A stretch of 42,699 nt of DNA. Origin: Zygnema cylindricum. Lineage: Eukaryota > Streptophyta > Zygnematophyceae > Zygnematales > Zygnemataceae. A model generated the notes under the pieces. The model saw only the letters and a program-made list of their open reading frames with translations, was not told the DNA's origin and searched no databases. Of the stretch, positions 30,034 to 41,925 are shown piece by piece. Location: positions 1 to 42,699 of the forward strand of contig JBBHKE010000328.1 in assembly GCA_037447655.1 (NCBI GenBank), read 5' to 3'. The translations under genes and the position numbers were made by a program. Each line of letters begins with the position of its first letter. Position 1 is the first letter of the stretch.

Positions 30034-31351
30034 ATGGGCCCACCCTCTAGGGTGCCCATTTTAATGGAACTAGCTTTATATACTGGGAAATTATGATGAG
30101 AATAGCTCTTTGTTAGAAAAGGTTTTGGGGAATAGTGAGTGGACGGGTGAGGCTTCCACCCAGTCTTGGCATTCCTCGAGGGTTTGGAGGAAGCACATTC
30201 ACCAAAGATGCAGATCCATCTACAACGAAGGAGACAAAGGAAAGGGAGGTGGTAGACAAAGGAAAAGAGAAGGAGAAGATCACACTAATAGCAACCGGTC
30301 CGACATTCATGTCACCTATTCCGAGGAACGAGCAGAATGATACTATTACCTGGGACTACAACAATATGGCAGCGAAACACTTCATCCTCCGCCATCTTAC
30401 TCAAGGGCTTGCATCACCTCATTTCCGGGTAGAGAGGGAATCCGATCTTTGGGTGGCTCTAATAGAGATGTAGCGAAGTGGTACGATTCAGCAATAATAA
30501 ATGGTTGATCAGAAAATTTACGCATATTTATACAAGGGGGGAAGATGTTGAATTTTTGTAGTGAGCTCGTAACACTTTTCATTGAGCTAGAGAGTGCTGG
30601 ACAGGTTGAAAGTGAAAAGATGAAGGTTAACTGCTTGCTCATAAAGTTACGAGATGAGTTCGAGAACATAGTCAACTGTGTGGAAGACTTGGCGGACTGA
30701 AGGTGGATATGGAATTCAGTGGTAGGGATGATTCTCGTTTAAGAGAATACGATTGAGATCTGAAGGGGAGGAAAGAGTGGGCAAGCCTTAGCAGTTGGGA
30801 CCGATTGGAGGAACAAGGATTCTAATAAAACGGTCGGAAATTATGGAGGGGGAGGGGGGCTGAAAAATCTGATCGAGGAGTTTGGACAAAGGGCTTCTAA
30901 GGGTTTGTGCCACTTTTGTAAGAAACCAAGGTACTATATAGCGGAGTGCACTAAGCTAACGGAACTCCGGTTAAAGGAGGGGCAGATCGGTGGACCTCTA
31001 AGAGGAAAGAAAAAGGCTCTTGTGACTCAAGTAAACAAGGAGGAATCCGAGGACAAGAACAATGAGCTCTTGTTGGATGAGGAGTTGGAGGCGAAGACCG
31101 AGGTCGAAATTCCTCAAAAGTAGAAATGTGCTTTTGGAGGTTTGAAAGGTGAAGGAGGTTGGATTGTGAATTCGGGTGCTTCCATCCACATGTGTAAGGA
31201 TAAACACCTATTCACTAAGATGAGAAAGATTCCCACCGTAGAGATAGAGTATGGGGATGGGAGGGTAGTCACTACTACTATGGTACAATCGGTAGATCTG
31301 AAAGTCTTACTGGAGGGAAAGACATCCCTAGGGACACTCTCTGATGTGTTG
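30034..31351 (+). pseudogene. gag: Element F gag and protease, cut by element G
   Basis: ATG in the primer site, MGPPSRVP, then a 1-base deletion near 30050. Gag continues at 30135-30473 (SGRVRLPPSLGIPRGFGG, FILRHLTQGLASPHF) up to a TAG. Further fragments follow with stops. The zinc knuckle reads CHFCKKPRYYIAEC, so its histidine is lost. The protease motif reads NSGAS (31142-31357), the catalytic aspartate replaced by asparagine. The text breaks off at 31351, where G is inserted, and continues at 37664-37669. Confidence 0.92.
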
Positions 31352-32345
31352 TGTTAAAATCAATAGATTAAGAGGGTATTTTCTAGGTCTGAATAGATTA
31401 AGTAAAAGCACAGGCAGTCTGCCTCCACCATCTCTCTCTAGCCCATATACTTATTTTAGTCACTGAAGGTGAGAGAGAATGGTGGAGCCATGGCTGCCTT
31501 AGCTACACAGGCAGGACTAGTGACATAAGTCACTCTTAACAAAAAGGTTGAGTCCGACACGACTTGAACCTTCAACCGGCAGAGCTAGGCATAGCCGTGA
31601 GTTCTAACCGGTTTGTCGTAGAAGTTCCTGGGAGTATAAAGGGTTTGATTGTTATTTAAACATTATTAAATAACCTTAATCTGATTAACATAATTAGAGA
31701 TAAGAAACATAGAGTCTCGGTGTAATATAGTGTGAACAAAGATCTGCACGAAACAAATGTAGTGGACATTTGTTTTAACAGCTAATATTATAAGGCGGTT
31801 TAGATCCGACGGCACGCATCATCGCCAAGACCTCAGAATCGCCACTTTGGCGGTTTTTCGGTGGTAAAATTACTTGGCGCTTTGTGGCACGATAGAATTG
31901 GAAAGCGGGAGTCTGGGGAAGCATGGGAACAAGTGTAGAGGAGATAGACGTCTACTCCATATCCCAGTCGTACACACGTCGTACAGAAAGGACATCGGCC
32001 ATAGTACCTTTCAGTACTGTACAGTACTATGATTGGTTCGTACATTTGTAGATAGGGGTTGTGAGAGGGGTTTAGGACTTAGATGATTGAGGAGGTAGCC
32101 ACCTCTCTCCCTATAAGCTTGTATAAAATATTACCATCTTTGCCACTTGATAATTAATCGTCTGGTTGGCCATTTTTAGTGATTCTTCTTGCTGCGGACT
32201 CAAGGGAGTCCAAACTGCACAGGGGAGCAATCAGATATACTATTTGCCTGCTTGGGCACCAGCGGTCCTAGTTGAAGAAGGGTTAGTTAAAAACTATCTA
32301 TATGCTTTTTGAATTATGTAGTCCAATGGGGGACACATAATTGCA
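31352..32345 (+). repeat. Element G 5' LTR
   Basis: 994 bp. Antisense tRNA-like module at about 31552-31620. TATAAAA at 32122-32128. A leader hairpin GGACTC-AAGG-GAGTCC is complete at 32196-32211; the other hairpins are partly decayed. Confidence 0.93.
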
Positions 32346-32349
32346 GGTT

Positions 32350-33620
32350 ATGGGCCCACCCTCTAGAATGCCCATCTTCTATGGATATGGGTTCATTTAT
32401 TGGGAAGCCACGATGGTAAGGACTTTGTGTGAAATATGATATTGGGGTATTCTAAGTGGACAAGTGAAATGTCCATCTTGGGGAATCCCACCAAGGTTTA
32501 GTGGAGTGAGGTTTTTCTGCAGCAGCATCTGCCCCAATGGAGGAGGCAGACGACGGGGACACCAGTGTGTTCGAAAAAGGGAAAGGGAAGGAGACAGCTC
32601 TCACTCGTATCGCCACGCACCCAGAGCGGTGGCCGTGAAGATGAAGAAAACTGAAATTGAAACGTGGGAATACAAAAAACATGGCTGTCAGGCATTTCAC
32701 TCTCTGGCACCACACACAAGCTTGGGCAACCACTCATCTTGATATTTTCAATGTCGAGGAGTTTTGGGTGACTTTAGTGGAGATCTATAAAGCTGGTACT
32801 ATTCAAAAGCTCCAGTTGGCCGAGCGAAGGCTAGGGGATTACACTTAAAAAAGGGGAAAAATGTTGGATTTCTGTAATGACCTCTCTTGTTTGTATATGG
32901 AGATGGAAAGTGCTAGGTGGACTAGTACAATGAAGATGAAAGTCAACACTCTCATCATGAAGTTACCTGATGAATATGAGAATTTAGTGTACCGAGTGCA
33001 AGAAATGGATGACAGTTCTTGGAAGTGGAATATAGTAGTTCGGATGATACTCGTGCAAGAGAACACTATTGAGATTCGGAGAGGAAGAAAGAGTGTTCAA
33101 GTTCTAGCTGCCGAAAAAGACCGGTGGGGGAAGGAGTCAAGGAAGTTGTACGGCAACTTCAAAGGAGAGAAAGATCAATCTAGAGGACCAAGGCCCCCAA
33201 AAGGTCTTTGTATTTTTGCAAAAAGCTGGGACACTTCATAGCGGATTGCACCAAGCTCTCAGAGTTGAGGCTCCAAGCGAACGGTGGAGGGGGCTCTTCC
33301 GGAGGAAAGAAGAAGGCCCTTGTGGTCACATAAGTGAAAGGGGAGACCAACGAGGACAAGGCCTGTGAGGAGGAGGATGGGGAGCTCATTCTTGACGAGA
33401 ATATCGAGGAGAGGGAGATCCCTCGAAAATAGAAGTGTGCTTTTAGAGCCATTCGGGAAGCTCCACTGGAAGGATGGATCATCGATTCAGGTGCATCTAT
33501 GCATATGTGTCGTGATAGGCACCTCTTTACCAAACTAAGAAAGATCCCTATTGTAGAGATAGAGTATGGGGATAGGAGAGTAGTTAATACAAATCTAGTG
33601 GGTTCGGTAGCTCTGAAGTC
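32350..33620 (+). pseudogene. gag: Element G gag and protease
   Basis: Gag from the ATG in the primer site: MGPPSRMPIFYGYGFIYWEA, stop near 32437, then 32464-32742 and 32861-33241 (MLDFCNDLSCLYMEME, LIMKLPDEYENLVYRV). The zinc knuckle (near 33207-33250) is split by loss of one T in a T run. Stops at about 33330 and 33430. The protease keeps IDSGASMHMC (about 33482-33512), and a frameshift follows near 33617. Gag is closer to C's than to B's in places (LIMKLPDEYEN). Confidence 0.9.
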
Positions 33621-33623
33621 CTA

Positions 33624-35074
33624 GTGAAGGGTAAGACTTCTATACTCACTTTCTCAGATGTACTGTACATTCCTCATCTAAGTAAAAATCTTGTCTCTAC
33701 CTTTGTGTTAGATGATAAGGAGTTTGATACCTTCACTAGAAAGGGAGTCTTCACAACTTTGTATGGGGATGAAGTCTACTTCACAACAGATAAGGGTAGC
33801 GAAGGAATGATTGCGCTTAACCAGAGTAGTGAAAAGAAGAATGCTTATTATGTTGGTGTTCCAAAGTTGATGATGTGGCATTAGAGGTTGGGGCATGTGC
33901 ATTTTCATAGGCTCAGGGAAATGAAGAAGCTTGATGTAGTAGACAACATTCAGTTTGAGGATAATGAAATGATGGATGATTGTAGTGGTTGTGCTCAAGG
34001 TAAGGCTCATAGACTACCCTTCCCCAAAAGTGCCACATATAGAGGTGAGAAAGTCCAAGATCAGGTCCACACAGATATCCGAGGACTTGCAAAAGTACCT
34101 TCGGTTGGAGGGAAGAGGTTTATGTTGACAATCACTGATGATTGGTTTAGATACTTTAGAGTCTACTTTCTAAAAACAAAGTCTGAAACACCAACTTACT
34201 TCAAAGAATATAAAGCATGGAGTGAGAAATTGCACGAACCCCCATTAAGAGAATAAGAAGTGATAATGGGGGAGAATATACCTCTAACCAGTTTGAGGAA
34301 TACTTGAGGGATGAGGGAGTTCAGCATCAGAAAATTGTATAGAAAAACCCAGAACAAAATGGGGTAGCTGAGAGGTTGAACTAGACTCTAGGAGATAGTG
34401 TATGAAGTATGTTAGCCAAAAATAAGATAGAAAAAAGGTTTTGGGCAGAAGCCATGAACTATGCTAACTACATTAAGAATAGAGTCCTTACTACGACCGT
34501 AAAAGGAATGACACCTTATGAGAGATGGGCTAGAAAGAAACCAGACACTTCACCCATAAAAGTATTCGGCAGTCAGGTTTACAGCCTTAACACAGATAGG
34601 AAAAACTTGAAACTAGATGATGAAGGGAAACCGGGGTATTTTGTGGGATATGATGAAGATGTTAAGGGATATAGAGTCTTTGACTTTGCTAAACAAGATA
34701 TCATTCTGGTAAAGCACCTAGTTGTGATGGATGAAAGAAAGTCATTTGATCCCTTCAAATATACCAAGAAAATAAAAATCAGTTTTGAGACCGAGAGTGA
34801 GGAGGACTCAGATCTTTCCGGACGGGACATGAGGGAAAACGTGATTGCAGATTCACGGGAGATCCAAGATAGGAGAGATACACCGGAATCTTTTCATGTT
34901 CTTATACACTCCGAGGAGACAGAGGAGAAGGAGCCACAACCGATTTCCATGGATAGGGGAGCCGATGACACAATGAGGAGGAACCCGATACTTCCCTCCA
35001 TTCCAGCTTCAGACTTTGAGGGAGGACAAAGAAGCAGCAAAAGAATACAGAAAAGCAGGCTGCTCACAAGGTAA
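33624..35074 (+). pseudogene. Element G integrase and linker
   Basis: 33624-33884: end of the protease region (FSDVLYIPHLSKNLVST) and integrase zinc domain start, with a TAG after MMWH. 33888-34256: GCAQGKAHRLPF, VHTDIRGLA and TDDWFRYFR. SDNGGEYTS follows at about 34260-34285 in another frame, and NPEQNGVAERL with stops on both sides at 34345-34385. 34409-35074 is open for 221 codons: integrase C-terminal region (FWAEAMNYANYIKN, PYERWARKKPD, DIILVKHLVVMD) and the acidic linker ending SKRIQKSRLL. The core acidic residues are present in separate frames. Confidence 0.92.
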
Positions 35075-36650
35075 CCAAGCTGTCTCATCCTGATGAGCCT
35101 CAGTCATACTCAGAGGCAATGAACAGTCTAGAGAAAGACAGATGGGTTAGAGCCATAAATGATGATATGGCCTCCATCATGGAAGCAAATACTTGGGAGC
35201 TGGTGAATAGTCCCTCTGACAGAAAAACAATTGGGTGCAAATGGGTGTTTAAATTGAAACTCAACCCTGATAATACCTTTGAGAGAAATAAGGCTCGGTT
35301 GTTAGCAAAGGGGTTCACCCAAAAACAGGGGATAGATTATGAGGAGACTTTTGCTTTCGTGGTTCGGTTCCCATCAGTAAAGATTACCCTCTGTCTAGCA
35401 GTAGCAGAAGACATATAAATACATCAGCTAGATATTAACACCATCTTCCTCAATGGTTAGCTAGAGGAAGAAATCATCATGCGGCAACCTTAGGGGTTTG
35501 TATAGGAAGGAGAGCAGAGCAAAGTGTGTAGACTTATAAAGTCTTTATATGGACTAAAGCTGGCTCCTAGCCAATGGAATAAGAAACTAGATGAATTTCC
35601 CACCGGTTTGGGATATATTCGGATCAGCTCTGACTATTCTATTTATATGTTTGAAGATGAAATTTTTTTATTTTTATGTGGATGATTTGCTAGTGTTAAG
35701 TAAGTCCATAGAAAAGATTAATAAGCTAAAGAAAGATCTTTGAAGCAGATTTGACATGAAGGATTTAGGGGAGGGAAGATATATTTTGGGAAATCAAATG
35801 GAGAGAGATAGGGGGGAAAAGATCATTAGACTTACTCAAAAAGAAGCAATGGATAAGATGCTTAAGAAATTCCAAATGGAAAAGGCAAACATCCCATAGA
35901 CTTGAAAAAATAAGTGATGGAAGTGTAAAAGGAGTGATAATTTTAGATGATCCAATTAGTCTAAAAGAGAGGGAGTTTATGAAGTCTATTCCCTACAGGC
36001 AGGTTGTAGGAAGTCTAATATACTTTATGAACTGTAACAGGCCGGACGCAACGGCAACAGTTGGATTCCTCAGTAGGAACCTTAATAATCTTAAGAAGAG
36101 AGACTGGGAGGCAGGCAAGATAGTCATGAGATATTTGGTGGGAACAAAGGATTTATGGTTGCATTTGGGAGGGGAGCACACTGACATCACTATTTAGAGA
36201 GATGCCAGTTAGGGAGATGCACCTATGAGAAGATGCACTTCTGGGTATGTGTTGTATGTGGGAGAATGTGTTTGTTGTTAGAGAAGGTTGCAACAAAAGG
36301 TGTTGCTCAGTCCACTATGGAGGCTGAGTATATGGCCTTTGCTCTGCTGTGAAATAATTGATGTGGGTCAAGTCTTTGTTACAAGAACTAGGGTATATGA
36401 AGGAGGGAGTGCATGAAGTATTCTATTATAAACTGGTTGCCATTGCAATTACAGCCAATTCAAAACATCACTTTATGGCTAAACATATGGACATAAGATT
36501 GAGTTTTTTGAGAAAAAAGAATGAAAACAAAATTGTGAATCTTGTGTATAGAGCTGATGGGGAAATGGCGGCTGATATGAGGACCAAAACTGTGCCATCT
36601 CCCAAGTTAAAATATTGTAGAGAAAAGTGTGGACTAAAGAGAAACTAAAA
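35075..36650 (+). pseudogene. Element G reverse transcriptase and RNase H
   Basis: RT start at 35119-35418 (GCKWVFKLKLNP, YEETFAFVVRFPS), a stop near 35416, then several stops (35457, 35490, 35503). YVDD is intact near 35677-35688, but the preceding segment has a deletion. RNase H text is at 35934-36197 (VVGSLIYFMNC, DLWLHLGG), stops near 36195-36212, and 36358-36648 (AKHMDIRLS, MRTKTVPSPKL). The RNase H aspartate in CDN is replaced by YYK. Confidence 0.9.
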
Positions 36651-36672
36651 TTAGACTAGAAAATAAAGGGAG

Positions 36673-37663
36673 TGTTGAAATCAATAGATATAGGGTATTT
36701 TCTAGGTTTGAATAGATTAAATAAAAGCACAGGCAGTCTGCCTCCACCTTCTCTCTCTAGCCCCTATACTTGTTGTAGTTAGTGAAGGCGAAAGAGAGAG
36801 GTGGAGCCATGGTTGCCTTAGCTACACAGGCAAGACTAATGACATATGTCACTCTTAGCAAAAATGTTAAGTCCGGCAGGACTCGAACCTTCAACCAGCA
36901 GAGCTAGGCGTAGCCGTCAGCTCTAACCGGTTTGTCGTAGAAGTTTGTTAGAGTATATAGGGTTTCATTGTTATTTAAACATTTCTAAAGAACCTTAATC
37001 CGATTAACGAAATTAGAGATAACAAGTATAGAGACTCGATGTTATATAGTGCGAACAAAGATCAGCACGAAACAAATGTACCGAACATTTGATTTAACAG
37101 CTAATATTAAAATCCGTTTAGATCGGAGGGCACACATAATTATCGAGACCCGGGAATGGCGACTTTCGCGGTTTTTTGGGTGTAAAATTACCTGGCGCCA
37201 CGTGGCACGATAGAATTGGAAAGCGCGAATCTCAAGAAGCATGGGAACAAGTCTAGAGGAGAAAGACGTATACTCCATTGCCCAGTCGTACACAGGTAGT
37301 ACAGAAAAGACATCGGCCATACTACCTTTCAATACTGTACAGTTCTCTGATTGGTTCGTACATCAGTAGATAGGGGTTTTCAGAGGGGTATAGGGCCTAG
37401 AAGACTGAGGAGGTAGCCCGCCTCTCTCCTAATGAGCTTGTATAAAATATTGGCGTCTTTGCCACTTGATAATTAATTGCCTAGTTGGGCGTTTTCAATG
37501 ATTTTTCTTGTTGCGGACTCAAGGGAGTCCAAACTACATATGGGTGCAGTCAGATTGTCTATTTGCCCGCTTAGGTAGCGGCGGTCTTAGTTGAAGAAGG
37601 GTTAGTTAAAACTATCTAGAGGCTTCCTGAATTTTGTAGTGCAATAGGGGACACACAATTGCA
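36673..37663 (+). repeat. Element G 3' LTR
   Basis: 991 bp, partner of 31352-32345. It keeps the better tRNA-like module: a perfect B box, GGTTCGAGTCC on the minus strand (36879-36889), within about 36869-36945. TATAAAA at 37441-37447. Confidence 0.93.
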
Positions 37664-37668
37664 TGTTA

Positions 37669-38758
37669 TTTATTGTAGAGTTTAACAAAAACATCATCTC
37701 AACGTCTGTGTTAAATGATAAAGGTTTCGAGACTAGCACTAGGAAGGAACCTTTACTGCTAGCTTTGAGGAGGAAGTGTATTTCACTGCTGAAAAAGGTA
37801 GCCAATGGATGTTTAGGTTAGTTTTAAGCAATGAAAAGAATAAACTTTACTATGTTGGTGTTCATGATATTATGTTGTGGCATAAGAGGCTTGGACATGT
37901 GCATTTAGATAAATTAAAAGAAATGAAAAAGATGGGAATAGTGGAAGGAATTCAGTTTGGAGAAAATGAAAACCTGAGTGACGGTAGTGGTTGTGCTCAA
38001 GGTAAGGCACATAGGTTACGCTTTAAGGAGAAAAAGTGTTAGACTTGGTACACACTGATAGTTGGGGACCGGCTAAAGTGCCCTCACCCGGTGGTAAGAG
38101 GTTTATGATAACAATCACTGACTATTGGTCTTCGTACTCAAGAGTGTACATTTTGAAAAATAAATCAGAGGCCCCACAGGTTTTTAAGGAATATAAAGCG
38201 TGGAGTGATAAACTCCATTAAACCTCTATTAAGAGAGTAATGAGTGATAATGGGGGAGAGTATACCTCCAATCAATTTAAGGATTTTTTTAGAGAAGATA
38301 GAGTGCAACACCAAAAGACAGTTCCTGAAAACCTTGAGCAAAATGGTGTAGCCGAGAGGTTAAATAGAACACTAAGTGATAGTGCTAAGAGTATGTTGTT
38401 TGATAAGAAGATAGGAAAGAGATTTTGGGTTGAAGAAATGAACTCTGCTAATTATCTCAAGATTAGAGTTCTTACTTCAGCAGTAAAAGGCCAAACACCT
38501 TTTGAGAGATGGACAGGCCGAAAACTAGATGTTTCACACTTAAAGGTTTTCGGTAATCAAGTGTTTAGTTTCGACACAGATCGGTCAAATTGGAAGTTAG
38601 ATCCAAAAGTAAAGCCAGGATATCTGTTAGGATACGATAAAGATGTAAAAGGATATAGAGTCTATGATCTCGAAGAGAAGATATAATTCTATTGAAGCAT
38701 TTACTGGTCATGGATGAAAGGAAATCTATAGATCCCTTTAAGTATACAAAAACAGTCA
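37669..38758 (+). pseudogene. Element F integrase
   Basis: Continuation of F pol after G. 37776-38042: end of protease region, then the zinc domain LWHKRLGHVH ... DGSGCAQGKAH (first cysteine of the pair is Gly). 38036-38221: LVHTDSWGPA, ITDYWSSY. 38240-38686: SDNGGEYTS, LEQNGVAERLNR and the C-terminal domain to RVYDLEEKI. A stop separates the two core pieces (38219-38221), and the frame breaks near 37755 and 38025. All three core acidic residues are visible. Confidence 0.93.
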
Positions 38759-40661
38759 AAATCAGATTTTAGTCAGAAAATTGTGATAACTTTGAGCTTC
38801 CTAACTATCCACGTTTCGGAGAATATGATGATGATACATGTATGGATCAGATCGAAGAGACTCTGCAGTGGAACCCCTAGTAACAACTCCAACTGAAGCG
38901 GAAGACGTGGTGGAAATAGACCTGGAATCGAGGGAAGGGGAGAAGTCAAAACTGTTCGGAAGAATCCATGGGAGCCATCTATTCCGGCAACAGAGTTTGA
39001 AAGAGGAAGAAGAAGCAGCAAAAGACTGCAAGAGTGACAAGTTACCAACAAGGTAACCAGACTGTCTCACCCCGATAAACCTCAAACTTATAAGGAGGCA
39101 ATGAACTGTCTTTAAAAGAACCGGTGGAAGACAGCCATTAATGAGGAGATGACTTCAATTATGGCAGCCAATACATGGGAATTAGTGGACCGTCCTCTTG
39201 ACAGAAAGCCAATCGGGTGTAAATGGGTGTTTAAATAGAAACTCAACCCGGATAACACCATTGAGCGCTACAAGGCTCGGTTGGTGGCAAAAGGATTTAC
39301 CCAAAAAGAAAGAATTGACTACGAGAAAACTTTTACCTCGGTCGTCAGGTTTCCCTCCGTTCGGATGCTTCTCAGTATGGGAGCAGCAGAAGACATGGAA
39401 GTTCATCAGATGGACATCAAAACGACCTTCCTACATGGAGAGTTGGAAAGGAGATATTTATGCGACAGCCCGAAGGATTTGTGGAGCAATGGGAAGAGAG
39501 GAAGTTAGGTCGATTGATCAAATCTTTGTATGGGTTCAAACAGGCGCCCAGGGAATGGAATAACAAGCTCGATGAGTTTCTTACGAGTTTGAGACATATT
39601 CGGATCAGCTCAGATCACTCAATTTATTTGTTTGAACATGAGGAAGGAATTGTTTTTATAGCAATTTATGTTGATGATTTGCTTGTTTTAAGTAAATTTC
39701 TAGATAAAATAAATAAGTTGAAAAATGATCTAAAAAGAAGATTTGAGATGAAAGATATGGGAGAAACAAGGTATATTTTGGGAATTTACATAGAGAGAAA
39801 CAGAGATAGAAAGATAATAAAATAAACTCAGAAGGAGGCCATTGGAAACATGTTAGAAAGATTCCAAATGGACAAGGCTAATAGTTGTACCACTCCAATG
39901 GAACTAAAGAAGGGAAGTGAGGGGAGTATGGAAGAGGGAGTTATAATCTTGGATGATGAGTTAGGCCATGAAGAGAAGAGATTTATGTAGACAATTCTTT
40001 ATAGACAAGTAATTGGCAGCCAAAAATATTTTATGAATTATACCCGGCCAGACATAGCCGCAGCTTTGGGAGTACTAAGTAGGAGTCTGAATGCTCCCAC
40101 TAAGAAATATTGGGAGGCAGCTAAGAGAGTTCTTAGATATCTCATAGGGTCTAGAGATCTGTGGTTGCATTTAGGTGGGAAAAATACTGACATCACCACT
40201 TGGAATGATGCCAGCTAAGGGGGTGCACCTATGAGGCGATGCACGTCTAGGTATGTAGTTTATGTGGGTGATGGGGCTTGTTGCTGGAGGAGGAAGCAAC
40301 AAAAGGTCATTGCTTAGTCCACTATGGAGGGTGAGAACATGGCCACTTGCTCTGTTGTAAAAGAATTAATGTGGGCTTAGTCCTTGCTTGGTGAACTTGG
40401 TCATCTTAAGAGTGGTGTCCTGAAAGTGTTTTGTGATAATAAAGCTGCCATTGCAATTTTTGCCAATCCTAAACACCACTTTAAAGTAAAACATATGGAC
40501 ATTAGACTTAGTTTCGTTAGGGAGAAGGTAGAAAACAAGATAATCAGTTTAGAATATATACTAAATAGTGAAATGGTAGCAGATATGATAACCAAACCTG
40601 TACTTTTCCCTAAACTAATTTTTTGCACGGGGAAGGGTGGTCTTAAATTGAAGAGTGACTA
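38759..40661 (+). pseudogene. Element F linker, reverse transcriptase and RNase H
   Basis: Acidic linker around 38770-39060 with a TAG near 38770. RT start near 39120-39300 (stops at 39110 and 39235), then 39281-39508 (MVAKGFTQKER, MEVHQMDIKTTFLHG). A base is lost near 39450, and 39460-39825 continues with SLYGFKQAPREWNNK, YVDD (about 39669-39680) and YILGIYIERN. Stops near 39823, 39989 and 40218. RNase H at 40033-40218 and 40384-40662 (CDNKAAIAI, VKHMDIRLS, MITKPVLFPKL). YVDD is intact but the frame is not. Confidence 0.92.
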
Positions 40662-40675
40662 GGAAATAAGAGGAG

Positions 40676-41729
40676 TGTAGAAATTAAAGGTTCTTTTAGT
40701 ATTTTCTAGGTTTTGTAAAAGATAAAATGTAGAAAAGAAGCAGAGGCAGTCTGCCTCTAACTCTCCTCTTAAGCTCCCACACTTGTCGCAGTCACTGAAA
40801 GGTGGAGAGGGAGCTAGAACCATGGTTGTCAATGCTATCCAGAGGGAGAGAGGCAGGAGTTTGGTTGATTTGCTAAAAAAGGTACTTGACGGACCCATTA
40901 TTTGATCGTGGTACCTACCGTCTGTCAAAGTTGCCGGTAGCCGGTAGCTTTATCCTATTAGTGGAGGACCACTGCTAAGTGATATATTGTTTGATAAGTA
41001 TATCAATGTTAACACATAGAGTAATTCATTTAACTATCGAATAGATTCCTAGTACATAGAAACAATTCAAGTACAGTACGGTTGTATGTATTTTATGAAA
41101 TATATATCGCGCATTTGTTTCGACTGTGAAACAAATACTGTGCGTGTATTTTCAAAGACTAGAAATATAGCAAGTTTTTATCCGACGACCAGGATAGGCG
41201 TCGCGATCGCGGAATAGGTACTTTTGGCGTTTCACACTCATCGCCACGTCAAGTGACACATGGCGAGATAACATTGGATTGCGGCAACTTTGGAGATTAC
41301 GGGAACGAATCCAGATATAGCATGTGTCGCCTTTTTGGCCATGTCGTACGATAGCCGTACAAAAAGTACACCGATATATATACTTTTATGTAAAACATTG
41401 TATTGTGATTGGTGCCGTATGTCAGTAGATAGAGTTTTAGAGAGAGATGGGACTTCGAAAATTTAGTAGGTAGCCACCTCTCTCCAAGAGAGCTTTTGTA
41501 CAAAACGTCATCTTTGACCACGCATAACTTACTGCTCAAGGGAGCAAATTCAAAGATTCTTTTTGCAATCGACTCAGGGGAGTTTTCCCTTCACAAGGGT
41601 GAAGGTGGTCGGAGTTTTTGTTTGCCAAGGTGGTAGTTATTCTTGCTGAAACACAAAGGGGTTAGGGTTATCCTAGAGGCTTCGTGTGAGATGCCCATTC
41701 TAAGGACCTATGGAGGTCTCGGAATTGCA
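40676..41729 (+). repeat. Element F 3' LTR
   Basis: 1,054 bp, TGTAGAAATTAAAGG to GGAATTGCA. A 17-bp palindrome AGAGGCAGTCTGCCTCT lies at 40742-40758. Leader hairpins: TGCTC-AAGG-GAGCA (41533-41546), 41571-41584, and CCTTCAC-AAGG-GTGAAGG (41588-41605, 7-bp stem). It ends at TSD ACATA. Confidence 0.94.
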
Positions 41730-41925
41730 ACATACTATATTTTTTTAAATTTATCGCCAATATGGAATATGTAGGTCATAGACCGATATATATCAGGACC
41801 TCTGACTGTTCGATAACCAATAACTATCGATATCGTTGTTATCGCTATAATTTTTTTACCAATACATTACACTACAAATATCGATACACGGTGTACTTTT
41901 CAGGAAGGATGCAAGTTGTGCTTAG
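41730..41925. other. Spacer after element F, rich in TATCG motifs
   Basis: 196 bp without a gene. It starts with the F TSD and contains several TATCGATAT-like motifs similar to those inside the MITE that follows, so it may be an older fragment of a related element. It ends with GTGCTTAG, the left flank of the MITE. Confidence 0.55.

Larger units (their letters stand above)
31352..37663 (+). mobile_element. Element G: copia retrotransposon of a third LTR type, nested in F
   Basis: 6,312 bp, plus strand. The flanks TGTTG (31347-31351) and TGTTA (37664-37668) match at four of five positions, and F's protease/integrase text reads on across the site. LTRs of 994 and 991 bp begin TGTTAAAATC/TGTTGAAATC and end AATTGCA. 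Primer site 32346-32358 perfect; polypurine tract AAAATAAAGGGAG at 36660-36672. LTR pair differences are about 10% by eye over the first 260 bp, so G is old and F older still. Confidence 0.94.
28978..41729 (+). mobile_element. Element F: Ty1/copia retrotransposon hosting element G
   Basis: Plus-strand element; 6,435 bp without G. Perfect TSD ACATA (28973-28977, 41730-41734). LTRs 1,052 and 1,054 bp, perfect primer site 30030-30042, polypurine tract 40662-40675. Coding region decayed throughout. Confidence 0.95.

Noticed and set aside
36901-36960. Element G's tRNA-like region as the primer site for another element
   Set aside because: It is inside the LTR and antisense; the real primer site follows the LTR end at 32346-32358.
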